From assembly GCA_021827445.1 (NCBI GenBank), contig JAKAVW010000157.1:1-7003 (forward strand): 7,003 nucleotides of DNA, read 5' to 3'. The stretch's first letter is position 1. Every line of letters starts with the position of its first letter. The notes beneath the pieces are model-generated. The model saw nothing but the letters and a program-made list of their open reading frames with translations. It was not told the origin of the DNA and ran no database searches. Positions 6,021-7,003 of the stretch are shown here, one piece after another. This stretch comes from Pseudomonadota bacterium (lineage in GTDB: Bacteria; Pseudomonadota; Gammaproteobacteria; Acidithiobacillales; Acidithiobacillaceae). The position numbers and the translations under genes were made by a program.

Positions 6021-6089
6021 TGACGCCACGTCCGTGCATTTGGTCACTGGCACCTGCGTTTGCTGATTAAAACACGTATCATAGGGCCT
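6021..6089. other. gshB-yqgE intergenic gap
   Basis: A short inverted GGACG/CGTCC pair spans the gshB stop but has a 12-nt loop and no T-run, so it is not a convincing terminator. TATCAT at 6077-6082 matches the -10 consensus at 5 of 6 positions but has no -35 at the right distance and would start the transcript almost at the ATG. I see no firm regulatory element. Confidence 0.4.
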
Positions 6090-6647
6090 ATGACCTTCTC
6101 TTCTCTCAAAAATCATCTGCTCATCGCCATGCCTGCGCTGCACGACGGCGTTTTTGATCGCACCGTGATTGTGGTGTGCGAGCATAATGCCGAGGGCGCT
6201 ATGGGTGTGGTTATCAACCGGCTGGTGGACATCAATATGTCCGACGCCCTGCGTGCGGTGGACATTCAGCCCTCTGAAGAAATGATCCATCGCCCGGTGT
6301 ACTGGGGCGGGCCAGTACAGCCCCAGCACGGATTTATACTTCACTCGCCGCGTGGCGAATGGTTTTCCAGCCTGGAGATTAATGACGATCTGGCGCTGAC
6401 CAGTTCGCCGGATATTCTGCAGGCTATTGCCCAGCACGAAGAGCCGCAGCGTTACCTGCTGACCCTGGGCTATGTCGGCTGGGGCGCGCAGCAACTGGAA
6501 GCGGAACTGCAGGATAACGCCTGGTTACACGGACCCTTGGATATGGCGGTAATTTTCGACCTGCCCGCCAGTGAGCGCTGGCAGGCCGCGGCGCGCTTGC
6601 TGGGTGTGGATATGCGGCTGCTCAGTGGTGCGGCGGGTCATGCCTGA
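6090..6647 (+). CDS. yqgE: YqgE/AlgH family protein
   Basis: Conserved protein of unknown biochemical role, 185 aa (E. coli YqgE is 187 aa). Seen: NHLLIAMPALHDGVFDRTV (residues 8-26), the family hallmark; CEHNAEGAMGVVINR; WGGPVQPQHGFILHSP; LGYVGWGAQQLEAEL followed by DNAWL; and the GVDMRLLSGAAGHA C-terminus, which matches the E. coli ending in AGHA. The ATG at 6090 gives an N-terminus that aligns with E. coli; an upstream TTG at 6060 would add ten residues without family support. The ribosome site is poor: AGGG ends only 3 nt before the ATG. The 69-nt gap after gshB holds no terminator, so read-through from gshB is possible. It overlaps ruvX by 8 nt, the usual genomic partner. Confidence 0.93.
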   Translation: MTFSSLKNHLLIAMPALHDGVFDRTVIVVCEHNAEGAMGVVINRLVDINMSDALRAVDIQPSEEMIHRPVYWGGPVQPQHGFILHSPRGEWFSSLEINDDLALTSSPDILQAIAQHEEPQRYLLTLGYVGWGAQQLEAELQDNAWLHGPLDMAVIFDLPASERWQAAARLLGVDMRLLSGAAGHA

Positions 6648-7003
6648 GCGGAGCGGACCGCTGCTCGGGATAGACTTCGGTGAGCGCCGGATCGGGATTG
6701 CGGTTTTGGGGGAGTCGGGGTTGGCGCCGCAAGGGGTCGCCACCCTGCGCAATGGCGAGAGTGGTCCGGACTGGGATGGCTTCGCGCGTATCCTCAAAGA
6801 ATGGCAGCCTCGCGCGCTGGTTCTGGGCCTGCCTCTGCACATGGATGGCAGCGAGGGCTTCATGGTGGGCCGGGTACGCAAATTCGCGGAAAGTTTGCAG
6901 CGCCGCTTCTCCTTGCCTATCCATTGGGTGGATGAGCGCCTGAGCAGCCACGCCGCCGAGCTGGTCCTGAAAGATCGCGACTTTTCTCAAAAGAAACGCG
7001 GCC
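6640..7003 (+). CDS. ruvX: RuvX/YqgF, putative pre-16S rRNA nuclease (3' end cut by window)
   Basis: RNase H-like nuclease of the YqgF family, linked in E. coli to 16S rRNA 5'-end processing and by fold to Holliday junction resolvases. The first 121 codons are present and the frame is open to the window end; about 20 C-terminal residues, including the third acidic residue (in a DSxAA-type motif), are missing. Seen: LLGIDFGERRIGIAV (8-22) with catalytic Asp12; EWQPRALVLGLPLHMDGSEG (54-73); and VDERLSSHAAE (97-107) with the conserved Asp98 and Glu99. The start at 6640 overlaps the yqgE stop by 8 nt and gives an N-terminus aligning with E. coli YqgF. No good Shine-Dalgarno is seen, so translation is probably coupled to yqgE. 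Confidence 0.93.
   Translation, partial: MPERSGPLLGIDFGERRIGIAVLGESGLAPQGVATLRNGESGPDWDGFARILKEWQPRALVLGLPLHMDGSEGFMVGRVRKFAESLQRRFSLPIHWVDERLSSHAAELVLKDRDFSQKKRG

Noticed and set aside
6060..6089. TTG start for YqgE
   Set aside because: It adds ten residues absent from the family, and the ATG at 6090 reproduces the conserved length and N-terminus.
5517..6494. Long antisense open frame (325 codons) across gshB and yqgE
   Set aside because: It lies opposite two confidently identified genes, its translation is rich in His, Gln and Arg with no recognisable domain, and long antisense frames are common in GC-rich coding DNA.

Overview
The window looks like a chromosomal segment of an Acidithiobacillus-type acidophilic, sulfur/iron-oxidising proteobacterium. 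The main clue is the glutamate-cysteine ligase, which belongs to the rare form first described in (Acidi)thiobacillus ferrooxidans and not to the E. coli GshA type. The GC-rich, evenly coding, all-plus-strand layout and the proteobacterial ErpA, GshB, YqgE and RuvX proteins agree with this. The genus is inferred from family recognition, not proven.

Layout, all genes on the plus strand. (1) 5-2006: a class I pyridine nucleotide-disulfide oxidoreductase (dihydrolipoamide dehydrogenase-like, GTG start or 5' truncated by the window edge), followed after 1 nt by a four-helix PsiE-family membrane protein with a TTG start. (2) 2007-2110: a short intergenic region with a candidate sigma70-type promoter and two small inverted repeats, then erpA (A-type Fe-S carrier), closed by a clear rho-independent terminator at 2509-2539. 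(3) 2540-2604: a leader with a 10-bp-arm inverted repeat and a strong Shine-Dalgarno, then citrate synthase, gshA and gshB. The gltA-gshA gap is 9 nt and gshA/gshB overlap by 4 nt. (4) After 69 nt, yqgE and the 5' part of ruvX (yqgF), overlapping by 8 nt; ruvX runs off the window end.

The genes form a plausible redox and thiol theme: a flavin disulfide reductase, an Fe-S cluster carrier, citrate synthase (entry to 2-oxoglutarate and glutamate) and the two enzymes that turn glutamate, cysteine and glycine into glutathione. yqgE-ruvX is a widely conserved housekeeping pair.

No mobile element, CRISPR array, tRNA or rRNA was seen, and I found no strong case for a wholly new system. The most interesting signal is within gshA/gshB: the non-canonical GshA shares the ATP-grasp glycine loop and a C-terminal block with its neighbour GshB at identical internal spacing, but lacks GshB's C-terminal E-x-N metal-binding strand.
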